In this document: positions 24,944 to 36,188 of the stretch, piece after piece
How the letters are laid out: the number at the start of each line of letters is the position of its first letter
Numbering within the stretch: the first letter of the stretch is position 1
NCBI GenBank assembly: GCA_023053545.1
Contig: JAKZAN010000001.1
Coordinates: forward strand, 8,266,565-8,330,564
From: Lepidurus packardi
Taxonomy: Eukaryota; Arthropoda; Branchiopoda; Notostraca; Triopsidae
Direction of reading: 5' to 3'
Length of the DNA stretch: 64,000 nucleotides
Notes under the pieces: generated by a model
Seen by the model: only the letters and a program-made list of their open reading frames with translations
Databases searched by the model: none
Told to the model about the DNA's origin: nothing
Translations under genes and position numbers: made by a program

Positions 24944-24999
24944 TTCTGGGAAGAATCCCATAGTTTCATTCTTCATGTTCAAGTACACATCTCTCCAAA

Positions 25000-26295
<1,296 letters not shown>

Positions 26296-27311
26296 ATTTA
26301 AGTTAATTATAATATGTAATCTTTACTGAATATTTTAAAATAAAGTAATGCTAATATGGAATTCCAAGGTATTTTTAATAGAGCGAAAGCAAACATCATG
26401 CCCAATAACTATGATTTCCACAAACGCTTCAATGATCGTGACTCAGATGTGATTGACGAACCTGACCTGATCTGGCTAAATAATTACCTGTTCTACTCAA
26501 TTTAAGGGAAAGTGTCACTATCTTTCAAGGTGATATGGTTTGTCGGACAAAGTATCTCGTCCTCCTTTAGGTTCCTGCGTTATTTCCATGTGGCTGTATT
26601 GGGGGATATTTTCGACGGTGTAAACACAGTTTTATTTTCTTATTCAAACTCAATGAAACTTGCAATCTATTTGAAATTGGGCATGGCGAACGGCTGTACA
26701 AAAGTTGAGAGTTTTGCAAACCTGCACGCGATAAATGAGGTCTAACCAGTGTTGAAAAAGTGAGAAAGCAATCTTCGGAGATTGCACTTTCCTAGAATTC
26801 CGTTCTAAACGGATTTTCGCATGCCTAATGGCAAAGGTTAATTAAAATTCTGAAAAGATTCTACGTAGAATGCATTCGCTGTAGATCACTGTGACTCAGT
26901 TTTTTCCTTACTGTACCTTATACAGTCATCGAAAAGAAAAGTTATAGAAACGCACCACTGAGAATTCAATTAGGACTATAGGCCTGTCACTTGTGGTACC
27001 TTATTTTAAATTGGCAATGGTCATTACTTAATTGGGTGGCATTCTGCGGAGTTACATTTACGGATAAAGCATAACTAATATGTTTATTTGAGAATTCACC
27101 ATGACCAAATCTGGACTTTCCCTGCTAAACGCAAAGTAAAGAATAAGGTACGGAGATAAGAACGTGCCTTGCTTCCGTTAACTTCAATTTCGTAATAAGA
27201 ACCTCTGTTAAATTTAACCTTTGTTAACCTCTAATTTTTTGTTGCTATTTGTGCTAAACGTGCTACTTGTCATTGAAAAGAAGTAACAGAAATTAAGTCA
27301 TTTTAGTACAG
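26296..27311. other. intergenic between tandem protease copies
   Basis: AT-rich. A 49-codon frame starts at 26356 and another frame runs at 26512-26745; neither shows a known motif or a decayed protease sequence. I see no gene here. Confidence 0.45.
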
Positions 27312-27319
27312 TATAAAAG
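27312..27319 (+). promoter_or_regulatory. TATA box of the decayed protease paralogue
   Basis: TATAAAAG, 96 bases before the ATG at 27408, the same octamer as in front of the intact copy. The promoter therefore looks better kept than the coding part. Confidence 0.6.
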
Positions 27320-27407
27320 GCATTAACCCAAGTGAGCACGATATCAGTACAGCCTTACATCTCTCATACAATTGGCGAATTGCAAAGAGCTCCAGTCTAC
27401 GTTTGGA

Positions 27408-29043
27408 ATGCGCAAACTTTTCTTGGTAATATCCGATTACTAACTAACGGCGACTTGAACAATGGTGTCCACAACCACGTGTTTATGTTTTCATAGGTGT
27501 TCTTCGCATTGGTGGCTGTTGAAGCTCTGAGGAGTTACCCAAATAACAATAGACATGTTCTTCGTTACGGAGGAGCTTTTAAACCATTCCATAATTCAGT
27601 TGGTAATTACGGATCTAGTAAGTAAAACGTTCTTATCACTATTCTGACAAAACTAAAAATATATGGATACAGCTTCATTACACAGGCCAGAATGCTAAAT
27701 ATCCTCCTCCAGCTCATTCATACGTCGGTTACAGGCTCGGTAAGACAAATTCATAATTTTGCTACATCAGAAATCGGCAAATTTGCTAGACTAACTGTAC
27801 TATTTTTTCAATAGGTACACCTGAATTGAATTCGGAATGGGAAACATTCAAGGCAAAACACTTTCGTAGTTTAAGTCGAAAAACAAAACAAAATAACTGG
27901 CCAGACTTTAAGTTCCCAAATTATTAACGCATTTTTGGGAAACAGGTTCTCCACTACAAACGTTATGCGAACGCCACAGACGAAGCGTATCGTCGTGGTA
28001 TTTGGGGAGAAAACGGTCGTTACGTCGAAGCCCACAACGAAGCAGCAGCTGCTAGCGAATTTTCTTATACACTTAAGCAGACCGAATTCTCTGACCACAC
28101 AAATGCAGAGCTGATCTTTTGCCTTTCGGGCGGAAATTCTAACAAGCCGCCACCCTCATACGAACATTGTTACAGACGTAATCCTCCGAGTATTCCAGAC
28201 TTTGACCCCGAATAAATACCGAGCACAATTGACTACCGATAGACTTTGTCAAATTGCATTACCCATGTCAAAGATCAACGTCAGTTAGATTGCGGCTCAT
28301 GCTGGGCTTTTGGTGTTACTTCCACGGTTGAGATCATGAATGGTATTCAAAACAACGTTTACACGCTCCTTAGTTTCATGATTAATGTATTCAAAATAGG
28401 AATCGCATTCGCTAATTGTAGAATTTATTTTTAGTGAACAGCAGTTGGTAGATTGTTCTTGGGTGTATGACAACAAAGGTTGCGAAGGTGGCTAGCACAA
28501 TGCTACTCTGGACTACATAATCGATAAGGTCAACAATCAGAGGAATCGTATCCTTATGTCGCAAAGGTAAATTATAATAAAATAAAAAAACATGGCTATA
28601 TCTATAAATTAGGACCAGAAATGCCGTTGCGACCCTTCGCACCTAGCTGCCTTAGTGACAAATTACACAACATGGCCTTGTGAAGACGAAGTTCTCATGA
28701 AGTATCTTGTAGCAAACCACGGACCAATAAGCGTTGTCTACTACGCTCAATGAGACTTTTTTTGGTTAACGTAAGTATAAAGTCTACTAACTCTTTACCC
28801 GACTAGTATGACACGCGTTTTTCATTCAAGCAGAGATTGAGTTTTATACAACGCAGATTGTCCACCTTTGGATACAAACCACATCATAAGTACTGGATAT
28901 GGTACAAGTGCTGACGGTATTGACACTGGCTAAGCCGTAATTCGTTTGGACCCTTCTGGGGAGTCCACGGCTACGGAAAGATTCGTCTGGGTACCAATTT
29001 CTGTGGCATCGCTACGATACCCATTACTGTAAACACTATTTGA
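27408..29043 (+). pseudogene. papain-family protease paralogue, inactivated
   Basis: Same exon layout as the copy at 25000, but with many lesions: stops after FDPE (28213) and after IDYR, in GCEGG (TAG near 28493), in the YYAQ segment (TGA near 28751) and near WLSRNS. There are also frameshifts around 28530 and 28845. The active-site block LDCGSCWAFGVTSTVEIMNG is still readable. The donor after ETFK is GC instead of GT. Unlike the intact copy, the signal peptide (MRKLFLVFFALVAVEALRSY) is followed by two extra exons coding a Tyr/Pro/Asn-rich stretch (GGAFKPFHNSVGNYGSS, and KYPPPAHSYVGYRLG) before the propeptide. Phases match at each join, so the extension looks original to this copy and not a chance frame. 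Confidence 0.85.
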
Positions 29044-29433
29044 AATTAAATGAACAATTCAAATAATTCCATCAAACATTGAAATAAACCGTTGACTGTC
29101 AGTATTTCTCAACAACTCTTACCACATTAGCTTTCCTAATACAGTGGGTGATCGGTTAACGAACATTATCCGTTCCAAAAAGATGTTCGTTAACCGGTCA
29201 TCAATAAGATAAGCCTTCACAAAAATTCAGAGAACAGAAATCAACTAGCGCACGAAAAGGATGTCAACTGCAAGGGGTTCGAAACTCAGTTTCCAGGTGT
29301 ACGAATGCTACAAAAAATTGTGTAACCCTGACAAACTGCAGAGTTACAAAGGCTACAAATAGGCTACAATGTTACAAACCACGGTTATACAAAATATAAA
29401 GTTTCAAAGCTACACATATTATAAATAGCTATA

Positions 29434-30048
29434 TTATAAAATTAGAATCTCGTTTACACGCTGGCAACTCAAGTTGGCCTTGCAACGCAGACACTTGATG
29501 GCAGCTATTGTCTTGCCTAGTAATTGCTCTTCGCTTGGAAACTCGAAGTCTTCCAAAACGAAATGAACTTTGTCTTGGTTTGCCTCAACCCATGCGTTTA
29601 CCTTTTTTGCAAGTGTGTAAATTCGGACAGGCTTCGCAACCGCAGCAGAAGCTGCTGAAGAAATTGTTTTAGACGCATCTGCTGTTTGCGTAGAAGTTCC
29701 TGGACTATGCAGATTCTCGTGTACAGCTGATTCTTTTTTTACAGAATCTTTGTAGCGGGGCTTCTTTGATAATGGTTCAAAACCAGCAACCCTTTTCTTA
29801 GCGTATTCTATAGTATGCTTCAATTGTATTAGCTCACTGGGCATGAACTCGAATTCCTCCGGCATGGTACAAAAGAAATCTCCAAAAATTAACTTTCGCT
29901 CGGAAGTCGTCGCGTTTATCCAGCGCTTTGCTACTTTCGTTCTTACCAGCATCTCCATTTGCTTAAGCGCATCATTGTCAAGTTCCGATAAACGAAGCCA
30001 ACTATTATACCCCGAAGTCTTAAGCAGTTGAGCAATATGCGGTCGCAA
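29434..30048 (-). CDS. transposon-borne protein of unknown function
   Basis: 204 codons inside element B. The first ATG gives MRPHIAQLLKTSGYNSWLRL, but the same frame is open upstream to a TAG near 30128 (KALFEDLAKSC), while the best upstream ATG (30142) is in another frame. The true N-terminus is thus either lost by frameshift or spliced. The N-terminal half is helix-rich (LDNDALKQMEMLVRTKVAKR), followed by a basic nuclear-type patch (EPLSKKPRYKD), a Ser/Thr/Ala-rich spacer, and a C-terminal CLRCKANLSCQR that might begin a zinc-binding motif. No transposase DDE motif is present. It may be the DNA-binding part of a transposase or an accessory protein. Confidence 0.45.
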   Translation of the reverse strand: MRPHIAQLLKTSGYNSWLRLSELDNDALKQMEMLVRTKVAKRWINATTSERKLIFGDFFCTMPEEFEFMPSELIQLKHTIEYAKKRVAGFEPLSKKPRYKDSVKKESAVHENLHSPGTSTQTADASKTISSAASAAVAKPVRIYTLAKKVNAWVEANQDKVHFVLEDFEFPSEEQLLGKTIAAIKCLRCKANLSCQRVNEILIL

Positions 30049-30355
30049 TACACAGGATTTTGCTAAATCTTCGAATAAAGCTTTCTCGGCAGTTGAAACA
30101 GTCTCGGCAGTCTTCTGTCTGCGTTTCTACTTCTTTAGACATTGTAACAAAATAAAAATGTAGTTTGTTTCTACACTATGGGCTTCGGCTTTGGCTTTGA
30201 ACTAATGCACTTTGAAATAAATGACTTTGAACTACTGACTTTGATCTAACGCACTGCAAGTTTAACTTGCAATTTGTGGCGTATTGTCATTGAAACAGGC
30301 ATCGTTTGGATGATGAACCGCGATTCACTCCATTCGCGATTGACCCAAGGAAATA

Positions 30356-30595
30356 CAGTGGAACCTCTCTTAACGAGCATAATTCGTTCCAGAATCTTGC
30401 TCGTTATGTGAAACACTCGTTAAGCGAAACTGATGAGTCCCGGCTCACAAGTGACTCATACGTTACGTGACTTCCCTTTCTGCGTCACTCGTTATGCGAA
30501 ATGTCGCTCGTTAAGGGAGCAAATTTTTTTAAAAAAATTTTTCGTTATGCGAATTACTCGTTATGAGAGGTGCTCGTTAAGAGAGGCTCCACTTG
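30356..30595. mobile_element. element C: 240-bp Tigger-type MITE nested in B
   Basis: Left end CAGTGGAACCTCTCTTAACG, right end its near reverse complement (one extra A), with TA on each side (30354-30355, 30596-30597). The interior repeats CTCGTTATGCGAA-type units and has the AATTCGTTCC stretch usual for pogo/Tigger ends. Non-coding. It lies inside element B and must therefore be younger than B's insertion. Confidence 0.8.
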
Positions 30596-31087
30596 TACTC
30601 TACAATTTGCAGATTCCTGGGTTACTGTTTAGCATATGGGGAGTAAAGTGAACAAGGGACGAAGGGAAGGCTACTGGGTTACAAAACTACAAAATATGGT
30701 TACAAAATTAGAAAGTACGGTAATAAAGCTACAAATAACGGTTACAACGCTACAAAGTACGGTTACAAAGCTAAAACTAAAGTTACAACGGTTATTGTAG
30801 TGGTACAAAGCTACAATCTATGTAATTGTTAAGTTATTCAGTCACAAGTGAAGTTACACGTGCTACAAAGAGATAAAATTGTAACCGACTTTGCAGGGTG
30901 TACGAGGCTACAGTCAAGTTTCGAACCCCTTGGTCAACTGTCAAAGTCTCGTTCCAGAAACCGTTCATAGATCGTAGTAAAATACTTGTGTTTGTTTGTG
31001 GGGTGTTCGTTGTCCGATTATCCGATCATGTGTTCGTTATCCGATCATAAAAATGCGAAAAAAAATGTTTGTTATCGGATCTGTTCG

Positions 31088-31689
31088 TTAAAGGGTGGTT
31101 CACACTACCATTCAAAATCAAAAATCACCAGTCAAAATCAAGAAAAGCACTGACTGGTGGCGGGGTTTGGTCTGATTTGGTCTGACTGGTGCCATTCAAA
31201 TAGAATTGAATTTGGGTCCTTTGATTGTTGTGATTTGTGTGACTTGCCACATTGCCAAGCAAAGTTGTATGAAAAACATGCAGGAAACTTTGGTTTTTGA
31301 GCAGCTAAATAATAAATAAAAATGTAAAAAGCCATCCAGATTTACTGAATTAATATTATAAAGTTTTATGTTGCAGCCAAAACAACTTGCGCTCAACGGC
31401 GCTGCAACATAAAACTTTATAGTATTAATTCATTAAATCTGGATGGCTTTTTACAGTTTTATTTATTATTTAGCTGCTCAAAAACCAAAGTTTCCTGCAT
31501 GTTTTTCATACAACTTTGCTTGGCAATGTGGCAAGTCACACAAATCACAACAATCAAAGGACCCAAATTCAATTCTATTTGAATGGCACCAGTCAGACAA
31601 AATCAGACCAAACCCCGCCCCCAGTCAGTGCTTTTCTTGATTTTGACTGGTGATTTTTGATTTTGAATGGTAGTGTGAACCACCCTTAA
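31088..31689. mobile_element. element D: 594-bp near-perfect palindrome with TTAA duplication
   Basis: Arms 31093-31377 and 31401-31685 (285 bases each) are reverse complements with only a few mismatches, around a 23-base loop. TTAA stands at both outer borders (31088-31091, 31686-31689). The termini begin GGGTGGTTCACACTACC. The TTAA target points to the piggyBac or Kolobok group, but palindromes this long are foldback-like. Each arm contains the same 65-codon open frame (MAFY, then FIYYLAAQKPKFPACFSYNF), on opposite strands, differing at three residues; this may simply reflect the arm identity. Confidence 0.85.
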
Positions 31690-31705
31690 CCGATCACTCA
31701 CTGTA

Positions 31706-33145
31706 CAGTGGTGCCTCGCATAACGAAGGTTCCGCATTATGAACCGCACACCCGCTCTGTTGTATTTTTTACATTTGAAATTTGTGGCAAGTTCATTCCT
31801 TCCACAGTATAAAGGTTTACACAGTATGGTAACTGGGTATCTTCCAATGTAAAGGGATTAAGACGATTTTCTCGGTCTCAAGAGGATGTGGGGGTAACAA
31901 GGAACATAGGAGGGATGGATTCACAGACTTGCCCATCCTACCCCAGAAGTAGGCATTCCAAATCTACATACGAGAAGGGTTCGAAAAGAGAACAAAACAT
32001 TCACAAAACGGGGGACTGGTGACCTTTCTCTCGAGGGAGTTTGGGGCTGACGTAAGATTCGACTAGCATTGCGCGATTTTGAAAGTTTTTCTCCCGGAAA
32101 TGATTATGCTGAATCTTGGTATTAAAGTCTTACGGTAATATCTTTCACTTCACATTGCTTGCTAATCCGCAAAGAAAGACAAGCACTTGCTACGTTCTAG
32201 TTAGGATTTACTATACACTTAAAGAAGAAAATGTAGCTGTAGCAGAAAGAGCCGTAGTTAAACGTGTTAGGAAAAATACTAAACTTGCAAAAGTTAGTAA
32301 CATTTAGGAATAGTTGTAAAGTACCAATGTAATGGATAACTCGTATGTAGACATAAATAGTCATAACAACACATATAGACATTAATATACATGGGTATTT
32401 TATAGTATATGGAGTTAAACCTGTATACTATAAAACACCTATGTATGGGTTGCAAAATAGACTGCCTCCTCGTGGTGCAACCTGGGTAACGCGAAATAGT
32501 CTATAATGTGTATACGTGTTGTGCTTTGACCTAGTTCATTCATCTTTTATTTTAAGCTTAAAGCTTTTATTTTAAGCTTCATAGTTTAAAGCAATAGATT
32601 TAAATTACGCGCTTTGTAAACCGTCGTGACCTTTTTTGAACTGCACTGGGAGGTTTGCGAATGTACCCTTTCATTTTCTGGCCTTTTACCTGAATATTAC
32701 TCTGGGGACCGAGACGGTCGTCAGAAAACCTTAACATTGGAAGATACCCCTGTTACCATACTGTGTAAACCTTTATACTGTGATTCCTTCTTTTAGTGTT
32801 GCCAAAATGGCACCTACGAAGACCGTTAGTGGGAAGAGTAGAAAAGCACTTACTACTGAAAGTAAGGAATCATAGACAAAAAAAGACTCAGAAGCTAAAC
32901 TTGTAAGTCTTGCAGCTGAATATGGAGTAATCAAGTCAACCATAGGAACAATTTTAGCCAATAGAGAATCAATCATGAAAGCTAAGAATTTGTGAGAAAG
33001 CTAGGGTCATGTGCGAATAAGAGCTTAAAAGATCCAGGAAAAAGCTCATAAGCTTTAGAACAAGAAGAGTTAAAAAAGAAGAAGAGTTCAAAGCCAATAG
33101 GGGGTGGTTTTATAGGTTTAAGAAAAGAAGTGGCAACCAGTGTCA
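31706..33145 (+). mobile_element. element E: Tigger/pogo transposon remnant with transposase N-terminus
   Basis: The left end CAGTGGTGCCTCGCATAACG follows a TA directly after element A. From 32807 the frame reads MAPTKTVSGKSRKALTTESK, a stop near 32873, then LAAEYGVIKSTIGTILANRE (the helix-turn-helix of CENP-B/Tigger transposases), and near 33097 NRGWFYRFKKRSG, the signature of the second CENP-B type DNA-binding half. The catalytic DDE part is absent and the right end was not located with certainty; a stretch with CATAACGAACGGTTC at 33237 resembles another end in direct orientation. Element F interrupts it. Confidence 0.75.
31803..32782. mobile_element. element F: 980-bp non-autonomous transposon with 8-bp target duplication
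   Basis: Terminal inverted repeats of about 50 bases beginning CACAGTATAAAGGTTTACAC at both ends. The octamer ATTCCTTC flanks both sides (31795-31802 and 32783-32790). The interior has no transposase-like frame, but there is a second hairpin near 32387-32450 built on a TTTTATAGTATA stem. The duplication size suggests the hAT or P type, but the CACAG terminus is not diagnostic. It sits inside element E. Confidence 0.85.
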
Positions 33146-33450
33146 CAATTCAAATTACGATTTTTCGCGAGTTGGACTGGCCTCGGGAAGGGATTAAAAT
33201 TATTCCAATAGTAACCTATAGGAAATGGCGTCCCCCATAACGAACGGTTCACGTAACGAACGCCGTCCTGGTCACTAGTACGTTCCTTTTAAAATTTTGA
33301 TTTACGCGCCGAACACCTTGTTATCGATTCACGATTTAATTATGTAGCGTCTGAGGGGGAAGCATGTCTAAACTTCGATCAAAACATTGGAACCGAAACA
33401 CTGAATTGAACGACAGTGGGCAGTGAATGTAGACAAAAGAAAAGTTAAGT

Positions 33451-34381
33451 ATGGCCGAATACAATCCGGAATATATTACGGCATCCCCTTCTATGCATAT
33501 GGCGGCTCGTATGGGTGATATTTCAACAATGAATTTTCTTATCTCCCGGGGATTCCTTGTCAACTGCATGGAATGGGACTTGTCCACCCCATTGCATAAT
33601 GCTTGTGCCGTAGGTCAACTGAAAACAGTGCAATTTCTGTTAAACCAAGGAGCATGGGTAGTAGTCTTCCTTTAAGCATGGTATTAATTATAATCATAGT
33701 TAACCATGGGTAAATGTAGGTAGACGCACCTAACATTGATGGCTCAACTCCACTTTGTGAAGCAGCTGCCGGTGGCCATGTAGAATGCATAGCTTTATTA
33801 CTACAACATAAAGCAAGGGTGAATCCGTCTATGGTCCTAACCTCACCTCTACACGAGGCTGCAATACGGGGTAAAATTCGTAAGACTTAATTTAAAATGA
33901 TGTCTCCCTTACATTTGAATCTCGTTTAGGTTACTGTAATTGCGTTCGAGTATTGCTCGAACATGGAGCAAGTGTTCATGCTAATGATTGCCATGTGGGG
34001 ACGCCTTTGCATGCTGCTTGTGCCTCTTATCGTCTCAATTTAACATCAGTTCTACTTCTGCTGAAAGCCGGGGCTGAGGTTAACGCTACCATGATTCATA
34101 AAACTCCACTACATATTGCTGCCAAACGACAGGCACTAGATTTAGTGCGGTTGCTACTTACCTACGGCGCTTCAGTTCACCTGACTGATAATCAGGACAA
34201 AAAAGCCATCGACTACGTAGATTCTCAATCGGAGATGTTTACTTTACTACGGCGATACGAGAAAGAACCATTAAGCTTAGATGAGCTTTGTAGGGCCATA
34301 CTTATTCGCCACAATAAAACGAATAATTTTGAATCGCTTAAAATACCACCAACTCTCCTCGAGTACTTGAAAGTAGTTTAA
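33451..34381 (+). CDS. ankyrin-repeat SOCS-box protein, ASB13-like
   Basis: Substrate adaptor of cullin-5 ubiquitin ligases. Three exons (33451-33657, about 33720-33875, about 33931-34381). Six ankyrin repeats can be read, e.g. STPLHNACAVGQLKTVQFLL, DGSTPLCEAAAGGHVECIAL, SPLHEAAIRGYCNCVRVLLE, HVGTPLHAACASYRLNLTSV and TPLHIAAKRQALDLVRLLL. The C-terminus PLSLDELCRAILIRHNK, ending IPPTLLEYLKVV, is a SOCS box with the BC-box Leu/Cys residues. The spacing NIDGSTPLC, then DCHVGTPLHAACA is closest to the ASB9/11/13 group, ASB13 in particular. About 280 residues, the usual length. It lies just after the transposon island. Confidence 0.88.
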
Positions 34382-34479
34382 GTGTGTAACATTTTCGTAT
34401 AAATCTCGATGTACTGTATACTTGTACAAAATGAATATAGAACAGAATCCGTCAACTTGCTAAATAGTAATAATCAGCC

Positions 34480-35361
34480 TTACCTTTCTTCTGATTTTGT
34501 GCTAGAATCGCTTACGTCAACTTCTTCAATTAAGGGTCGTTGACTTGCACGCGCTTGATCAGGTAAAACCAGTTTATCACGATCGGTAGAATCCAAAAGA
34601 ACATCCAGAGCTTCAAATTCATCGTCTGCAGACGAATCGGAATCCTCTTCATAAAGGCCCAAATTCTGACGTATAGAAAAGGGCAATTTTAAATTCGGAA
34701 TACTTCTTGGATAGCTAATCATATTACCATTTCAATAAGCGGTCCTTCGACGTTATCAACGTGTTCTATATCTAGACTCTGGGGGTTGCTAGCTAAAACT
34801 TCTTCAAGCTGTACATTCGCGGCTTTCATCAAGGGTAGAAAGTTCTTAGCTTGATCCAAAATCGAAGACTGCATTCTGAAAGTTCCTTTCGCGCGTTGAT
34901 CAGCATTTAATAACGAAAGTACTGCTGATTGCGCACCTAAGACATACACAATTTAGTCTATTATAATTTCAAAATAACTATACTGCTAAAATCTATACTG
35001 CTCTAAAATCTATACTGCTCTAAAATCTATACTGCTCTAAATCTAAAAATCTATACTGCTAAAATTCAAGCTACTAACTAAATTAAGAATTTAATAATTC
35101 AAATAGCCTGGGTCTAGGCCAATGAGAAGTGTAAATAACTCATATAGATAAAAGACGACCATTGCGTATAGCAGATTTAATTAAGGTGGAATTAATTGTA
35201 AGTCAACACATACGGGAATCGGTGGTGGTGGCAGAAGATGTAGGATTTACTTCTAAAAATGGTGTCGAGCTATTGCTCCTACCATTTTTACTAGGGGTAT
35301 TATCTTTACTGTCAACTTTCATCGTTTTTATTTTATCTTTAGAACTCCGTTCACTAGACAT
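34480..35361 (-). CDS. NOPCHAP1: NOP protein chaperone 1 (C12orf45 family)
   Basis: Assembly factor linking NOP58 to the R2TP chaperone during box C/D snoRNP formation in the nucleus. Exon 1 (from 35361) encodes a Ser/Lys-rich N-terminus and ends at a GTATGT donor. Exon 2 (34949-34726) holds the conserved core SSILDQAKNFLPLMKAANVQ followed by LDIEHVDNVEGPLIEM. A 62-base intron, often read through in ORF calls, joins to NLGLYEEDSDSSADDEFEAL and an acidic C-terminal tail. The core pattern (LLD, FLP.M..AN..L, NIE.VD) is that of this family. The stop is at 34480-34482. About 175 residues. Confidence 0.8.
34978..35065. repeat. 17-18 bp minisatellite in a NOPCHAP1 intron
   Basis: Five copies of CTATACTGCTCTAAAAT with small length changes, between exons 1 and 2. 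No known function. Confidence 0.85.
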
Positions 35362-36102
35362 TTATAACGGTTTAAATCGTTTGAAACGAATAAACATTCA
35401 AACAAACCAGTTTGAAACGAATAAGCATTAATCCACGTGTTTCTCCTCATTCAACAACCACAGTTTCTAGCGCCACCTTTTAACTTTCTGCCTTTAAGCG
35501 GTAAATTTTGAATTATTTGAATGATTTACACTTTTATTCCTGTCCGATTTTAATCACTTCAACAGAAATAAACGTTGATCATAGATTTTGCATTTAAATT
35601 AATCTTTTTTCATTTTGAAAGTCCACGAATTTTGATTAGCGTGGTTTCCAGACTTCGTTGATAAATGTGTGAATTTAACAGTGGCTAAACCCGCTTAACA
35701 ACCCAAAATCCAATGAGCTCCTTACAATTTTAGATGTCGCACATGGCGCATATTTTAGAGTGCTTGTAACGCTGTGCTCATCATATATGTAAGCGAAAAT
35801 ATGAAATAGATAAGGTTGTACTTTGCCCGAACTGTTTTTTGGCTCATTAAAAACCATGCTCAACCTCTCGAAATGCGATAGACATAGCAACTACACGTCC
35901 ATGTGGTGGAGCACATTGCATATAGTTCATATCGTCTCATCGTTTTATCAATCGTAACTCCGTTGACCCTGGTTTTTCGACTAGTTCGAGGATTAAAGTT
36001 GGCGCGCATCAAATTTCTTCCGTAGTTATAGCTAAGCGAATTCGATAAAGTAGCATATCTATCTGTTGCCAAGCATGTGCTAAGCCCCTATACGGTTTTT
36101 AG
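35362..36102. other. NOPCHAP1 promoter / globin upstream region
   Basis: Between divergent genes. Contains a CACGTG E-box (35434-35439), a GCGTG (35639-35643) and a CACGT (35894-35898), the core sequence bound by HIF. Such motifs are short and can occur by chance, but globin promoters of branchiopods are known to be HIF-driven. Confidence 0.4.
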
Positions 36103-36110
36103 TATAAAAA
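36103..36110 (+). promoter_or_regulatory. TATA box of the globin gene
   Basis: TATAAAAA, with an initiator-like CGTCAGTC about 30 bases downstream (36135-36142) and the ATG at 36189. Spacing is typical for a strongly expressed arthropod gene. Confidence 0.75.
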
Positions 36111-36188
36111 GCTCAATGTAACTCTTCAAAATTCGTCAGTCTTAGCAAGTTTGCTAAACACCACACTTCCTAAGCCAATTTTTCCGAG

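Larger units (their letters stand above)
29271..30932. mobile_element. element B: DNA transposon with 8-bp target duplication (hAT-like)
   Basis: Perfect 16-base terminal inverted repeats, CAAGGGGTTCGAAACT at 29271 and its reverse complement ending at 30932. The octamer GTCAACTG flanks both sides (29263-29270 and 30933-30940), a target-site duplication of the size used by hAT and P superfamilies. Both subterminal zones are built of many short GTTACAAAGCTACAAA-like units (29300-29425 and 30675-30890), a typical layout for transposase binding. It carries one open frame (29434-30048, minus) and a later MITE insertion (30356-30595). No complete transposase is seen, so it is probably non-autonomous. 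Confidence 0.85.
29142..31703. mobile_element. element A: Tigger/pogo-type MITE, disrupted by later insertions
   Basis: Ends CAGTGRGTGATCGGTTAA in inverted orientation at both borders and flanked by TA on each side (29140-29141, 31704-31705), the target duplication of Tc1/mariner/pogo elements. Repeats of the form CGTTATCCGATCA occur inside. Without the two insertions (29271-30932 plus one duplication, and 31092-31685 plus TTAA) it would be about 0.3 kb, a usual MITE size. Removing the TTAA element rejoins GTTCGTTAA to CCGATCAC and restores the right terminal repeat, which then pairs with the left. Confidence 0.8.

Noticed and set aside
26512..26745. 77-codon frame between the protease copies.
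   Set aside because: No similarity to proteases or other families; context is AT-rich spacer.
31138..31640. The two 65-codon frames in the palindrome as a real protein gene.
   Set aside because: They are mirror images of one arm; sequence identity of the arms explains them and no domain is seen.
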